A stretch of 28,174 bases of DNA, from the IMG/VR virus record IMGVR_UViG_3300049846_001114, positions 1 through 28,174 of that record. One strand, given 5' to 3'. The stretch comes from a virus. The notes beneath the pieces are model-generated. The model searched no databases. It was not told the origin of the DNA and saw nothing but the letters and a program-made list of their open reading frames with translations. The position numbers and the translations under genes are program-made. Shown here one piece after another: positions 23,072 through 28,174 of this stretch (positions are counted from its first letter, which is position 1; each line of letters opens with the position of its first letter).

Positions 23072-23680
23072 CTAGAAGGGAATGTCACCAGACTTTATCT
23101 CATCGTGTCCGTTCATGCCCACGCTAGTACGTGTCTTGTACTCTTGTGATGAACGCATCTTTTCAGCAATGAACTGAGGGAGGGAGTTGATTACTTCCTC
23201 GGTTGCTGTGTCCACGTCTACCAGGCGAGACTTGTTGAACTGCTCTGGTGCGGTGATGCCTTTTAGAAGTGGGGAAGCGGACTTGATGTTGGCGTACACA
23301 CTGTCCCCTTTCGTGACGTGCACGACGTTTAGGAGGCAAGCGGTGCCAAGGAGCTTCTCCAGGTCAAAGGTACGAGCCTCTTCATCGGTGAGGGTCGCGC
23401 CAATCATTCCTTCCACTACTGGACGGAGGTTAGACTTCTCTCCCATTGAATAGGTGAACTCGCGGGAGATGGTGTATGGCTTCTCCTGCTCGCCTTCCTT
23501 GAATACTTTGCGTTCATTGCAAAGCTCAAAGCCTAGACGGATTTTGTGAGAGAGCCTCTTCTGTCCTTCCCACTCTGTCTCTACCGAACCAATGTTGATG
23601 ATTTCGATAAAGCGAGCTACGTGTGTTCCTGCTGGTACTGGGTCAAACTGCTTCTTCTCTGGTGCTGGTGCTGGTCGCAT
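23072..23680 (-). CDS. ssDNA-binding-like protein with DIPF tail (202 aa)
   Basis: Central block GQKRLSHKIRLGFELCNER, YTISREFTYSMGEKSNLRPVVEGMIG and LLGTACLLNVVH matches a widespread phage family with an OB-like fold usually placed with replication and recombination genes. The C-terminus ends GDIPF, the acidic-Pro-Phe tip by which SSBs recruit partner proteins. Together with the NinB-like neighbour it suggests coating of ssDNA during recombination or replication. No Shine-Dalgarno. Confidence is lower for the exact family than for the function class. Confidence 0.65.
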   Translation of the reverse strand: MRPAPAPEKKQFDPVPAGTHVARFIEIINIGSVETEWEGQKRLSHKIRLGFELCNERKVFKEGEQEKPYTISREFTYSMGEKSNLRPVVEGMIGATLTDEEARTFDLEKLLGTACLLNVVHVTKGDSVYANIKSASPLLKGITAPEQFNKSRLVDVDTATEEVINSLPQFIAEKMRSSQEYKTRTSVGMNGHDEIKSGDIPF

Positions 23681-23689
23681 AAATGTATG

Positions 23690-23935
23690 TTAGTAGTGTA
23701 ATTCGCCCTCTGGTAATGGAGAGTATTCTGCGGGAGCTTCGAGTTGCCACTCGTCCCCCGCGTCCCTCTCTCCTATGTAGTCACCTCGCCCTGTTATCTT
23801 GTCCCACATGCGGGCGTGATAGTCGTCCTTTCGTTTAGACTTTTCTTTGTGGTCACGAGCAAACTCTGCGAGGCGGTTCGTCATTTGACGTTCGACTGCT
23901 TGTTCAGGCGTTATCATATTCGTCTTTAGATTCAT
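23690..23935 (-). CDS. 81-aa charged protein of unknown function
   Basis: Reads MNLKTNMITPEQAVERQM, then a basic region (ARDHKEKSKRKDDYHARMW) and an acidic tail (EAPAEYSPLPEGELHY). Not recognised. Its start overlaps the previous gene by 32 bases; an internal ATG (MITPEQ, 23917) with a 14-base overlap is an alternative. Part of the accessory operon. Confidence 0.5.
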   Translation of the reverse strand: MNLKTNMITPEQAVERQMTNRLAEFARDHKEKSKRKDDYHARMWDKITGRGDYIGERDAGDEWQLEAPAEYSPLPEGELHY

Positions 23936-24116
23936 AATCCGCTATAGCTTGCTCTAGTCGGCGGGTGACAATAGCGGCGGTACTGGTAATGTCATCAGGC
24001 ACAAAACACGGGGAGTCTTCGATACAGACTATCTCGGGCTGGTCTTTGAATACTAAGTGAGCGTCGCCTTCTGGGTACACTACGACTGCTACACGGTATT
24101 TAATTTCGTTGTTCAT
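23904..24116 (-). CDS. 70-aa acidic protein of unknown function
   Basis: Reads MNNEIKYRVAVVVYPEGDAHLVFKDQPE, then SIEDSPCFVPDDITSTAAIVTRRLEQAIADYE; one small beta domain and a final helix. Its start overlaps the 52-aa gene stop as ATGA. Not recognised; conserved-looking, compact, likely soluble. Confidence 0.6.
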   Translation of the reverse strand: MNNEIKYRVAVVVYPEGDAHLVFKDQPEIVCIEDSPCFVPDDITSTAAIVTRRLEQAIADYESKDEYDNA

Positions 24117-24271
24117 GCTACTAGATAAGCTAGTAATGTGGGAGCAAGAACGGTTGCAAAGAGTGATATAGGCATGATGTGCTCTAGACTCTTGCGGGCA
24201 AGTTCTTTTAGCTCCATGTCTTTCTTGAACTGTGGGTACGTGAAGTACGGTTTAAGTATTAGTTGTTCCAT
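24113..24271 (-). CDS. 52-aa single-pass membrane peptide
   Basis: Reads MEQLILKPYFTYPQFKKDME, a basic helix, then a C-terminal hydrophobic segment (IMPISLFATVLAPTLLAYLVA, residues 32-52) ending at the stop. Such tail-anchored peptides are common early phage products. Missed by a 60-aa cutoff. The ATGA overlap with the next start links it to the operon. Confidence 0.5.
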   Translation of the reverse strand: MEQLILKPYFTYPQFKKDMELKELARKSLEHIMPISLFATVLAPTLLAYLVA

Positions 24272-24286
24272 AATCTGTTTTTAATG

Positions 24287-24328
24287 CCCTCGGGCGCACA
24301 CACAGGAAAGCATGTGCGCACCCGAAGG
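24287..24328 (-). other. 16-bp stem-loop in the leader of the accessory operon
   Basis: CCTTCGGGTGCGCACA pairs with TGTGTGCGCCCGAGGG over all 16 positions (several G-U) around a 10-base loop, 15 bases before the 52-aa ATG. No U-tract. Very stable; likely an mRNA stabiliser, attenuator or protein-binding site. Confidence 0.6.
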
Positions 24329-24355
24329 TTCCTGTTAATTCGCACTTATGGGGTA

Positions 24356-24430
24356 TGTCAACGTGCCTATATATATACTACACCCGTTATATATATGTGC
24401 AAGGGGTCGTATATGGTCGGTGTGGATAAC
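24356..24430. promoter_or_regulatory. AT-rich control segment with DnaA box
   Basis: Between 24356 and 24410 lie two runs of alternating TATATA, and a perfect TGTGGATAA at 24421-24429 adjoins the stop of the 91-aa gene. TTGACA on the minus strand (24356-24361) has no good -10 at 17 bp. It could be a promoter or an unwinding element. Confidence 0.35.
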
Positions 24431-24706
24431 TCATTTACCTTTAGTCCTGGCAAAGAAAGCGTGCGCCCAGGAGGTGTAGGGAGAACGTCTATCGTTATAT
24501 GAAGATGTCACGGTATGTATCAAAGCTCGCAATGAGTCTGTATCACAAGGTCGTACGTTCATGTTTATGCGTTTTGCTACTCTCGTTGGTGTCCATGCTG
24601 GGTCGTTGATAAGTGACACTATCTCTTGAATAACAAGTTTGCGCTCTTCTTTTTTTGAAAGGGGATTTATTGCAAATTGCAGTGACGCAGTTGTTACTTT
24701 TTGCAT
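24431..24706 (-). CDS. 91-aa HTH-like protein of unknown function
   Basis: Reads MQKVTTASLQFAINPLSKKEERK, then a helix-turn-helix-like pair (LVIQEIVSLINDPAWTPTRVAKRINMNVR, about 25-53) and a basic tail (HAFFARTKGK). Possibly a DNA-binding regulator. I start at 24706 because TGC-TATAGT is nine bases upstream; a longer frame (to 24757) passes through the promoter and DnaA box. Confidence 0.5.
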   Translation of the reverse strand: MQKVTTASLQFAINPLSKKEERKLVIQEIVSLINDPAWTPTRVAKRINMNVRPCDTDSLRALIHTVTSSYNDRRSPYTSWAHAFFARTKGK

Positions 24707-24715
24707 ACATGATTG

Positions 24716-24756
24716 ACTATAGCAAAGGAGAGGAGGAGGGGAAGGGGTTATCCACA
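24716..24756 (-). promoter_or_regulatory. Promoter with DnaA-box-like element
   Basis: TTATCCACA (plus strand, 24748-24756) is 26 bp upstream of TGC-TATAGT (hexamer 24716-24721). The spacer is a pyrimidine-rich tract (CCCTTCCCCTCCTCCTCTCC). Confidence 0.55.
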
Positions 24757-24757
24757 A

Positions 24758-25036
24758 TCAGATACTTTTAAGGAAGTCGAGTTGTGATTGATGCTCGTTC
24801 CAAATAGTTTGCGCCGCTTTTAATTCACGGCTGGCATCGTTGGTGTTGTGGACTTTGTACTTCTCGTACATCTGCATGTAGTGACAACGAGTACAGTAGT
24901 CCCACTGTGAAAAGTAGTAGGGTGCGTTCAACTGTTTCGACCTTAATACGTCGTGGACTCTTGTCTCGGTCATGTGGTTACAACGTGGGCACTGGATGCC
25001 AACGCCTGTTACCGTGTGTCTCTTCTTCTTCTTCAT
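24758..25036 (-). CDS. 92-aa zinc-ribbon protein
   Basis: Begins MKKKKRHTVTGVGIQCPRCNH and has a second pair in WDYCTRCHYMQMYE, so CxxC...CxxC zinc-ribbon ligands separated by 32 residues, then a helix with conserved-looking TNDASRELKAAQTIWNEH. No family name recalled. The frame opens further upstream (to a GTG at 25243), but that extension is unlike protein and crosses two hairpins, so the ATG at 25036 is preferred. Confidence 0.55.
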   Translation of the reverse strand: MKKKKRHTVTGVGIQCPRCNHMTETRVHDVLRSKQLNAPYYFSQWDYCTRCHYMQMYEKYKVHNTNDASRELKAAQTIWNEHQSQLDFLKSI

Positions 25037-25420
25037 ATCGTTTATATCATTCCTTTTAATTGTATGGCCACCCGATATTGAGGTCGGGTGTTGATGTAGT
25101 ATTAGTGCTTTGTATGAGATGTTAGTGGACAGCTTGCGCTGCATTCCTGAAAGCCGCTTGTTTTGAGGCAGCGGCACCCCAGACCACCCAATTCGGAACG
25201 GGAGACTTTCGTCTATCGCTAGGTTAACTCTAACGAGCTTCACCCTTTATTACAGCACCCACGGCGGTTCCTAGATACATGAGTGCATGGCTTTTTAATT
25301 CACCAGAAGCCTATAACTGGCTCATACTTATAGTGTGGAGACTCTCGCTTGTCTGCACAGCTAGGGAGCTATCACACTAATACGTTGTTACGGACTATTA
25401 GCTCTTATCCTTCAAAGAAC
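25037..25420 (-). other. Gene-free stretch with several hairpins
   Basis: No ORF convinces me here. It contains CACCCGA/TCGGGTG (25069-25090), GCCGCT/AGCGGC (25153-25175) and, near 25340-25410, interlocking pairs such as AGTGTG/CACACT and CTAATA/TATTAG. A TATAAG lies at 25328-25333 on the minus strand. This may be a long leader or an unrecognised structured RNA upstream of the zinc-ribbon gene. Confidence 0.35.
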
Positions 25421-25449
25421 AACACAAAAACCCACTCGTGAGAGCGGGT
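25421..25449 (-). terminator. Intrinsic terminator after 32-aa gene
   Basis: ACCCGCTC-TCAC-GAGTGGGT (one mismatch) followed by TTTTT GTGTTG on the minus strand, directly abutting the stop codon of the 32-aa ORF. Confidence 0.75.
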
Positions 25450-25548
25450 CTAAGTGATGGTGCCTACAAAGGCATGGAAGTCGCCAACAGAGTTAGCAGC
25501 TTTCATGCATTCAACACCTGTAAGGTATCTTACCTTTGTATTTACCAT
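25450..25548 (-). CDS. 32-aa leaderless microprotein
   Basis: Reads MVNTKVRYLTGVECMKAANS then VGDFHAFVGTIT. It forms a complete tiny unit: TGG-TATACT six bases before the ATG, 33 codons, and a terminator touching the stop. No family. The sequence is not low-complexity and looks protein-like. Too short for standard gene finders. Confidence 0.5.
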   Translation of the reverse strand: MVNTKVRYLTGVECMKAANSVGDFHAFVGTIT

Positions 25549-25554
25549 ACCGCA

Positions 25555-25590
25555 AGTATACCAGACTTCACGGAAACTACATGTGGATAA
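25555..25590 (-). promoter_or_regulatory. Leaderless promoter with DnaA-box-like element
   Basis: TGG-TATACT (hexamer 25555-25560) six bases before ATG; a perfect DnaA-type 9-mer (TGTGGATAA on plus, 25582-25590) is 21 bp upstream. Confidence 0.6.
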
Positions 25591-25596
25591 CTCCCC

Positions 25597-25625
25597 AAAA
25601 CAAAAGCCCCCTGTACAAAGGGCTT
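25597..25625 (-). terminator. Intrinsic terminator after 63-aa gene
   Basis: AAGCCC/GGGCTT stem with a 10-base loop (25604-25625), then TTTTGTTTTGG on the minus strand. Confidence 0.7.
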
Positions 25626-25711
25626 CTGTGTCTGGTGACCATGTCCGTACTTTTCCTCCTATGGTAGCCGCACGGACTCCTATACTTTACCAGGCGGGGT
25701 GCGTTACGCAA

Positions 25712-25903
25712 CTATTCCCTATCCTCAGGCCATTCTATTTCATCGTAACAATCTTGACAGTATGCGTCCAGGTATATTGACTGGAAACCGCTCTCTATCA
25801 CTTCTACGGGTATGCCGCACATCACGCACGGTAGTACCGTTCCCTTAGGAACCCAATGTACATCTAAGTCTCTTGTTTGATATGGGGAGGGTATCTCATC
25901 CAT
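25712..25903 (-). CDS. 63-aa CxxC protein, leaderless
   Basis: Reads MDEIPSPYQTRDLDVHWVPK, then LPCVMCGIPVEVIESG and YCQDCYDEIEWPEDRE: two CxxC pairs 23 residues apart, a zinc ribbon. TATACT ends six bases before the ATG; an intrinsic terminator is about 90 bases after the stop. Likely an early regulatory or nucleic-acid-binding protein; family unknown. Confidence 0.65.
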   Translation of the reverse strand: MDEIPSPYQTRDLDVHWVPKGTVLPCVMCGIPVEVIESGFQSIYLDAYCQDCYDEIEWPEDRE

Positions 25904-25907
25904 GAGG

Positions 25908-25919
25908 GTAGTATAACGC
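25908..25919 (-). promoter_or_regulatory. Conserved promoter element GCGTTATACTAC
   Basis: -10 TATACT (25910-25915) six bases before the 63-aa ATG. The 12-mer GTAGTATAACGC (plus) is repeated exactly at 26082-26093. Confidence 0.55.
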
Positions 25920-25944
25920 GAAAAGGAGGGCGCGAGCTCTCCTT
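25918..25944 (-). terminator. Intrinsic terminator after 24-aa ORF
   Basis: Nine-bp stem AAGGAGAGC/GCCCTCCTT with a TCGC loop, then TTCG; the T-tract is short. It lies immediately upstream of the next promoter. Confidence 0.5.
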
Positions 25945-25972
25945 AATGCGTGACTATTGCTCCCTTAGCCGC

Positions 25973-26047
25973 CTATACGCTTGTGCTTCGGGAGGTTGGG
26001 TTATCTCTTCCGTAGTACACCCAATCGACTTCTACGGCGTATCTCAT
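25973..26047 (-). CDS. 24-aa leaderless microprotein candidate
   Basis: Reads MRYAVEVDWVYYGRDNP and ends SRSTSV. TATACA lies six bases before the ATG and a second promoter (TATACT) 37 bases upstream; a terminator follows. The beta-strand-like VEVDWVYYG is protein-like, but the length makes chance possible. Confidence 0.35.
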   Translation of the reverse strand: MRYAVEVDWVYYGRDNPTSRSTSV

Positions 26048-26053
26048 GCGGAC

Positions 26054-26093
26054 TGTATAGTGCCCACGTGAGAGTGTAAGAGTAGTATAACGC
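26054..26093 (-). promoter_or_regulatory. Two -10 boxes before 24-aa ORF
   Basis: TATACA at 26054-26059, six bases from the ATG, and TATACT at 26084-26089 inside the repeated 12-mer GCGTTATACTAC. Confidence 0.45.
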
Positions 26094-26119
26094 AAAAATG
26101 ACCCGCGGTAGGCAGGTCA
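26094..26119 (-). terminator. Intrinsic terminator in divergent region
   Basis: TGACCTGC/GCGGGTCA stem (one mismatch) with a five-base loop, followed by TTTTTGCG on the minus strand. Confidence 0.6.
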
Positions 26120-26149
26120 TCGTTGCTTAAGGAAGACACTAACATTACT

Positions 26150-26194
26150 AGTCACTTGGGTGACTCACATATAGTAGTTTAAACACGTGTTTAA
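26150..26194. promoter_or_regulatory. Hairpin and 16-bp perfect palindrome (operator candidate)
   Basis: AGTCAC-TTGG-GTGACT (26150-26165) is followed by the perfect palindrome TTAAACACGTGTTTAA (26179-26194), in the region between minus- and plus-strand genes, ten bases before the DnaA-like box of the plus-strand promoter. A 16-bp two-fold symmetric site is a typical dimer operator. Confidence 0.5.
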
Positions 26195-26203
26195 TGCAAG
26201 TGT

Positions 26204-26244
26204 TGTGGATAAACGACATAGACAAGGCAAAATGTAGGTATACT
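26204..26244 (+). promoter_or_regulatory. Leaderless promoter with DnaA-box-like element
   Basis: TGTGGATAA (26204-26212), then 26 bp, then TATACT (26239-26244), six bases before the ATG at 26251. Confidence 0.6.
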
Positions 26245-26250
26245 AGGTTG

Positions 26251-26592
26251 ATGCTCTATCAACCACCAGAACAGCTCGTCAAGGAAGTCGCGGAAGTAGT
26301 ACGCCTTGCAACACGTCAAAGGATGCTCGAACGCGCCATTGACATAAAGTGGGAGGAACTTATGGAGGCACAGATAGAAGTACCCATAGTCTCCAAGTAC
26401 ACCATACGCAAAGACTTCTTAAGAAAGCTCATCATGCGCGAATATCCTGATGCCATGAAATACTTTGACTACTTCGCGGGTGAGGCTATCCAGTTCAAGA
26501 CACTCGGGAGAGTAAACGAGCAACGAATAGGATACGGCGTTACTGCTCGCATAAACAAGGTTCTCACAGACCACTTTGATGAATGGTGGTGA
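26251..26592 (+). CDS. 113-aa protein of unknown function
   Basis: Starts MLYQPPEQLVKEVAEVVRLATRQ; mostly helical, with a basic middle (YTIRKDFLRKLIMREYPDAM) and end GYGVTARINKVLTDHFDEWW. Not recognised; could be DNA-binding. The upstream ATG of the open frame (26194) is rejected because a promoter lies between, with TATACT six bases before this ATG. First gene of the plus-strand segment. Confidence 0.65.
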   Translation: MLYQPPEQLVKEVAEVVRLATRQRMLERAIDIKWEELMEAQIEVPIVSKYTIRKDFLRKLIMREYPDAMKYFDYFAGEAIQFKTLGRVNEQRIGYGVTARINKVLTDHFDEWW

Positions 26593-26593
26593 G

Positions 26594-26637
26594 TTATCCC
26601 CACTGTCAAGATTGACGCTCCTATTTAATGGTATTGT
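26594..26637 (+). promoter_or_regulatory. Leaderless promoter with DnaA-like box
   Basis: TTATCCCCA (one mismatch, 26594-26602), 29 bp, then TGG-TATTGT (hexamer 26632-26637) six bases before the ATG at 26644. Confidence 0.5.
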
Positions 26638-26643
26638 AGTGGT

Positions 26644-27765
26644 ATGACTCCACAGGAGAGTGCCGAGGTAAATGCTTTTATAAAAGAGAACTCTAGCAAG
26701 TCTGATAGAGAGTTATACAGGGAACTGGTACGGCAGGGAATAAACATAAGCATGAACGCGGTGCGCCTTCGAAGAAGGTCAATGGGTAACTTAAAGGATT
26801 CATTTGGCAACTTGATAGACGGGAAGGGATTGAGCAGAAACGATGTGAAGCTCGCGTGGTTGAAAGGAGAGGATGCGTCAATCCTGGTGCACAACCCTGA
26901 TTTCAATAAAGAGCAAATAGAAGACGTAGGGGCACGCATCATCGAAGAGATGAAAAAGCACGCTCCCAAATATCCTAAGATAAAAAGGGCAGCGGTAAAG
27001 CATTTACCGTGGATGAAAGAAGGACACTTGCTTGTCGTAAACATGGCAGACATTCACGTGGGGGAGAACACGGAGCTAGTCATAAAGAGATGCCACGAGG
27101 CACTGGATGATATTTTGATAAAGGCCACAATGTTCCCTATTTCCAAGATTGTGTTTGCGGGAGGGAATGACGTTTTACACGTAGACACGGACACTCACAC
27201 CACGACAAAGGGTACACAGCTCCACGCGGAGATGCGACCCGAGGATATGTTCGTCAAGGCCAAGGATTTGTATATTGCACTCATTGAAAAGCTCGTGGCC
27301 TTTGCTCCAGTCCACTACGTCCACATACCAGACAACCATGCAAAGATTTCAGGCTTCCACCTTTCGCAAGTCATAGAAGCATGGTTCCATAAACACCCAG
27401 AGGTGACTGTTGACGTGTCGAAGGACTATAGAAAGCGTCTTGTGTTCGGTGACAACCTTGTTTGCTTTGCACACGGGCATGGAGTGAAAGACAATGACAG
27501 ACCCCTGGACTTCGCTACAGTATTCGCTAAGGAGTGGGGATTGACACGGCATAGGTATGGATATTTGGGACACATTCACCACAACAAGTCCATTATCAGT
27601 AAGCACATAAAGGAGATGCCAGGGATAGAGATACAGTGGCTTAGGAGCATACAGCCACAAAATGACTACGAGAGCTTGAGCGGCTATCATTCAAAAGCGG
27701 GTGTTTCATTATTCATCCACCATCCTAAAGACGGACAGGTGGCAAGATTTAACAAGAACTTCTAG
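26644..27765 (+). CDS. Calcineurin-like metallophosphoesterase (373 aa)
   Basis: Two-metal phosphoesterase fold: DxH in NMADIHVGE (D136, H138), GGND (173-176) in place of the usual GDxxD, DNH (N231, H232), HGHG (H277, H279) and GHIHH (H310, H312). These are the five metal-binding motifs of the calcineurin-like/Mre11 superfamily. The N-terminal ~55 residues (SKSDRELYRELVRQGINIS, LRRRSMG) look like a helix-turn-helix that may bind DNA. Phage members are suspected nucleases or nucleotide phosphatases; substrate unknown. One base separates its stop from the next start. Confidence 0.85.
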   Translation: MTPQESAEVNAFIKENSSKSDRELYRELVRQGINISMNAVRLRRRSMGNLKDSFGNLIDGKGLSRNDVKLAWLKGEDASILVHNPDFNKEQIEDVGARIIEEMKKHAPKYPKIKRAAVKHLPWMKEGHLLVVNMADIHVGENTELVIKRCHEALDDILIKATMFPISKIVFAGGNDVLHVDTDTHTTTKGTQLHAEMRPEDMFVKAKDLYIALIEKLVAFAPVHYVHIPDNHAKISGFHLSQVIEAWFHKHPEVTVDVSKDYRKRLVFGDNLVCFAHGHGVKDNDRPLDFATVFAKEWGLTRHRYGYLGHIHHNKSIISKHIKEMPGIEIQWLRSIQPQNDYESLSGYHSKAGVSLFIHHPKDGQVARFNKNF

Positions 27766-27766
27766 T

Positions 27767-28144
27767 ATGACCAACAAGGAATGGGTAGAGCTCCACAAAG
27801 AACTCACGGACAAGATGCGCGAGATTACGATTCGTAAGAATGCGGACTATGCCACGTCTGGGGATGCGTTCTCTAACTTCAAGCTAGTCCAACAGTTCGG
27901 TGTAGCGAGTGCGGAGCAAGGATTCTTTACCCGCATGACAGACAAGATGAGCCGCATCGCGTCATTCATTGAAAAGGGAGAGCTACAGGTCAAGGATGAA
28001 AGTGTAGAAGATACACTACTCGACCTTGCCAATTATTCCCTTCTATTGATTGGGTATTTGAGAAATGTGGACAAGAAGCTAGCGGAGAAAGGTACAGGTG
28101 GGACAATTATGGGGACGGGCGACCCGTCACCTATAACAATATGA
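27767..28144 (+). CDS. DUF1599 / Nmad1-type protein (125 aa)
   Basis: The signature RKNADYATSGDAFSNFK (about 23-39), then MTDKMSRIASFIEKG and DESVEDTLLDLANYSLLLIGYL, is that of the DUF1599 family, also called nucleotide modification associated domain 1, found in phages and near nucleotide-modifying enzymes. It is all-helical and likely acts on or binds a nucleotide. The ATG follows the phosphoesterase stop by one base; the Gly/Thr-rich tail (KGTGGTIMGTGD) is flexible. The stop overlaps the next start as ATGA. Confidence 0.8.
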   Translation: MTNKEWVELHKELTDKMREITIRKNADYATSGDAFSNFKLVQQFGVASAEQGFFTRMTDKMSRIASFIEKGELQVKDESVEDTLLDLANYSLLLIGYLRNVDKKLAEKGTGGTIMGTGDPSPITI

Positions 28145-28174
28145 AATCACTTTTAACTTGGTTCGTTTATTCGT
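28141..28174 (+). CDS. Start of a further gene, cut by window edge
   Basis: Only MKSLLTWFVYS is visible, starting at the ATGA overlap with the previous stop. The coupled start supports a real gene; the hydrophobic opening could be a signal or membrane segment. Nothing more can be said. Confidence 0.4.
   Translation, partial: MKSLLTWFVYS

Noticed and set aside
25037-25243. N-terminal extension of the zinc-ribbon gene from a GTG
   Set aside because: The 69 extra residues are not protein-like and the region forms hairpins; the ATG at 25036 precedes a basic start and the ribbon.
1-28174. Alternative genetic code (TGA or TAG reassigned)
   Set aside because: All three stops end genes at proper places, including TGA in ATGA overlaps, and frames are not broken by them.
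1-28174. Integrase, attachment site or insertion sequence
   Set aside because: No recombinase or transposase motifs and no terminal inverted repeats were found; tRNA-Asp is complete and not flanked by a repeat of its 3' end that I can see.

Overview
The window is about 28 kb of a tailed-phage genome (Caudoviricetes) infecting an unidentified bacterium. It holds a packaging and virion gene cluster (small and large terminase, portal, scaffold, major capsid protein, connector, nozzle-like protein, fibres), a recombination and replication-accessory block, a phage tRNA, two HNH nucleases and many very small genes. No tape-measure, tail-tube or sheath gene is visible, so a short-tailed (podovirus-like) virion is the best inference. 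TGA, TAA and TAG all act as stops, so I see no recoding. The host cannot be named. Because many genes appear to lack a ribosome binding site and start directly at the transcript end, the host probably tolerates leaderless mRNA.

Layout. Almost everything from 26.05 kb down to 1 is read on the minus strand. From upstream to downstream it runs: a control and microgene region (24.1-26.05 kb); an accessory operon with an ssDNA-binding-like protein, a NinB-like recombinase and small HTH and zinc proteins (21.6-24.1 kb); structured RNA elements and tRNA-Asp (21.3-21.55 kb); a 56-aa gene and an HNH/AP2 homing-type nuclease (20.4-21.26 kb); a putative small RNA, a two-helix membrane protein and a NinG-like HNH nuclease (19.3-20.17 kb); TerS, TerL, portal, scaffold and MCP (12.6-19.3 kb); connector, nozzle and fibre-like proteins (8.5-12.6 kb); a coiled-coil virion protein and a 960-aa protein with tandem ADP-ribosyltransferase-like domains (4.15-8.5 kb); a collagen-like protein and a long repeat fibre (0.5-4.15 kb); and a truncated glycosyltransferase-like gene at the left edge. 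From 26.25 kb rightwards genes are on the plus strand: an unknown protein, a calcineurin-like phosphoesterase, a DUF1599/Nmad1-type protein and the start of one more gene.

The most unusual signal is regulatory. At least eight genes have a sigma70-like -10 box, often with an upstream TGN extension, exactly six bases before the ATG, which places the start of transcription on or next to the start codon. Seven promoters (six of the N6 or similar starts plus one with a 9-base leader) also carry a 9-mer TTATCCACA or TTATCCCCA, identical or nearly identical to a DnaA box, 21-29 bp upstream of the -10. Several of these promoters drive tiny units (24-, 32- and 63-aa ORFs, or no ORF at all) that end in their own intrinsic terminators. 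I propose these as a phage-specific regulon of leaderless microgenes and small RNAs. All functions are read from sequence and memory of families; no search was run.
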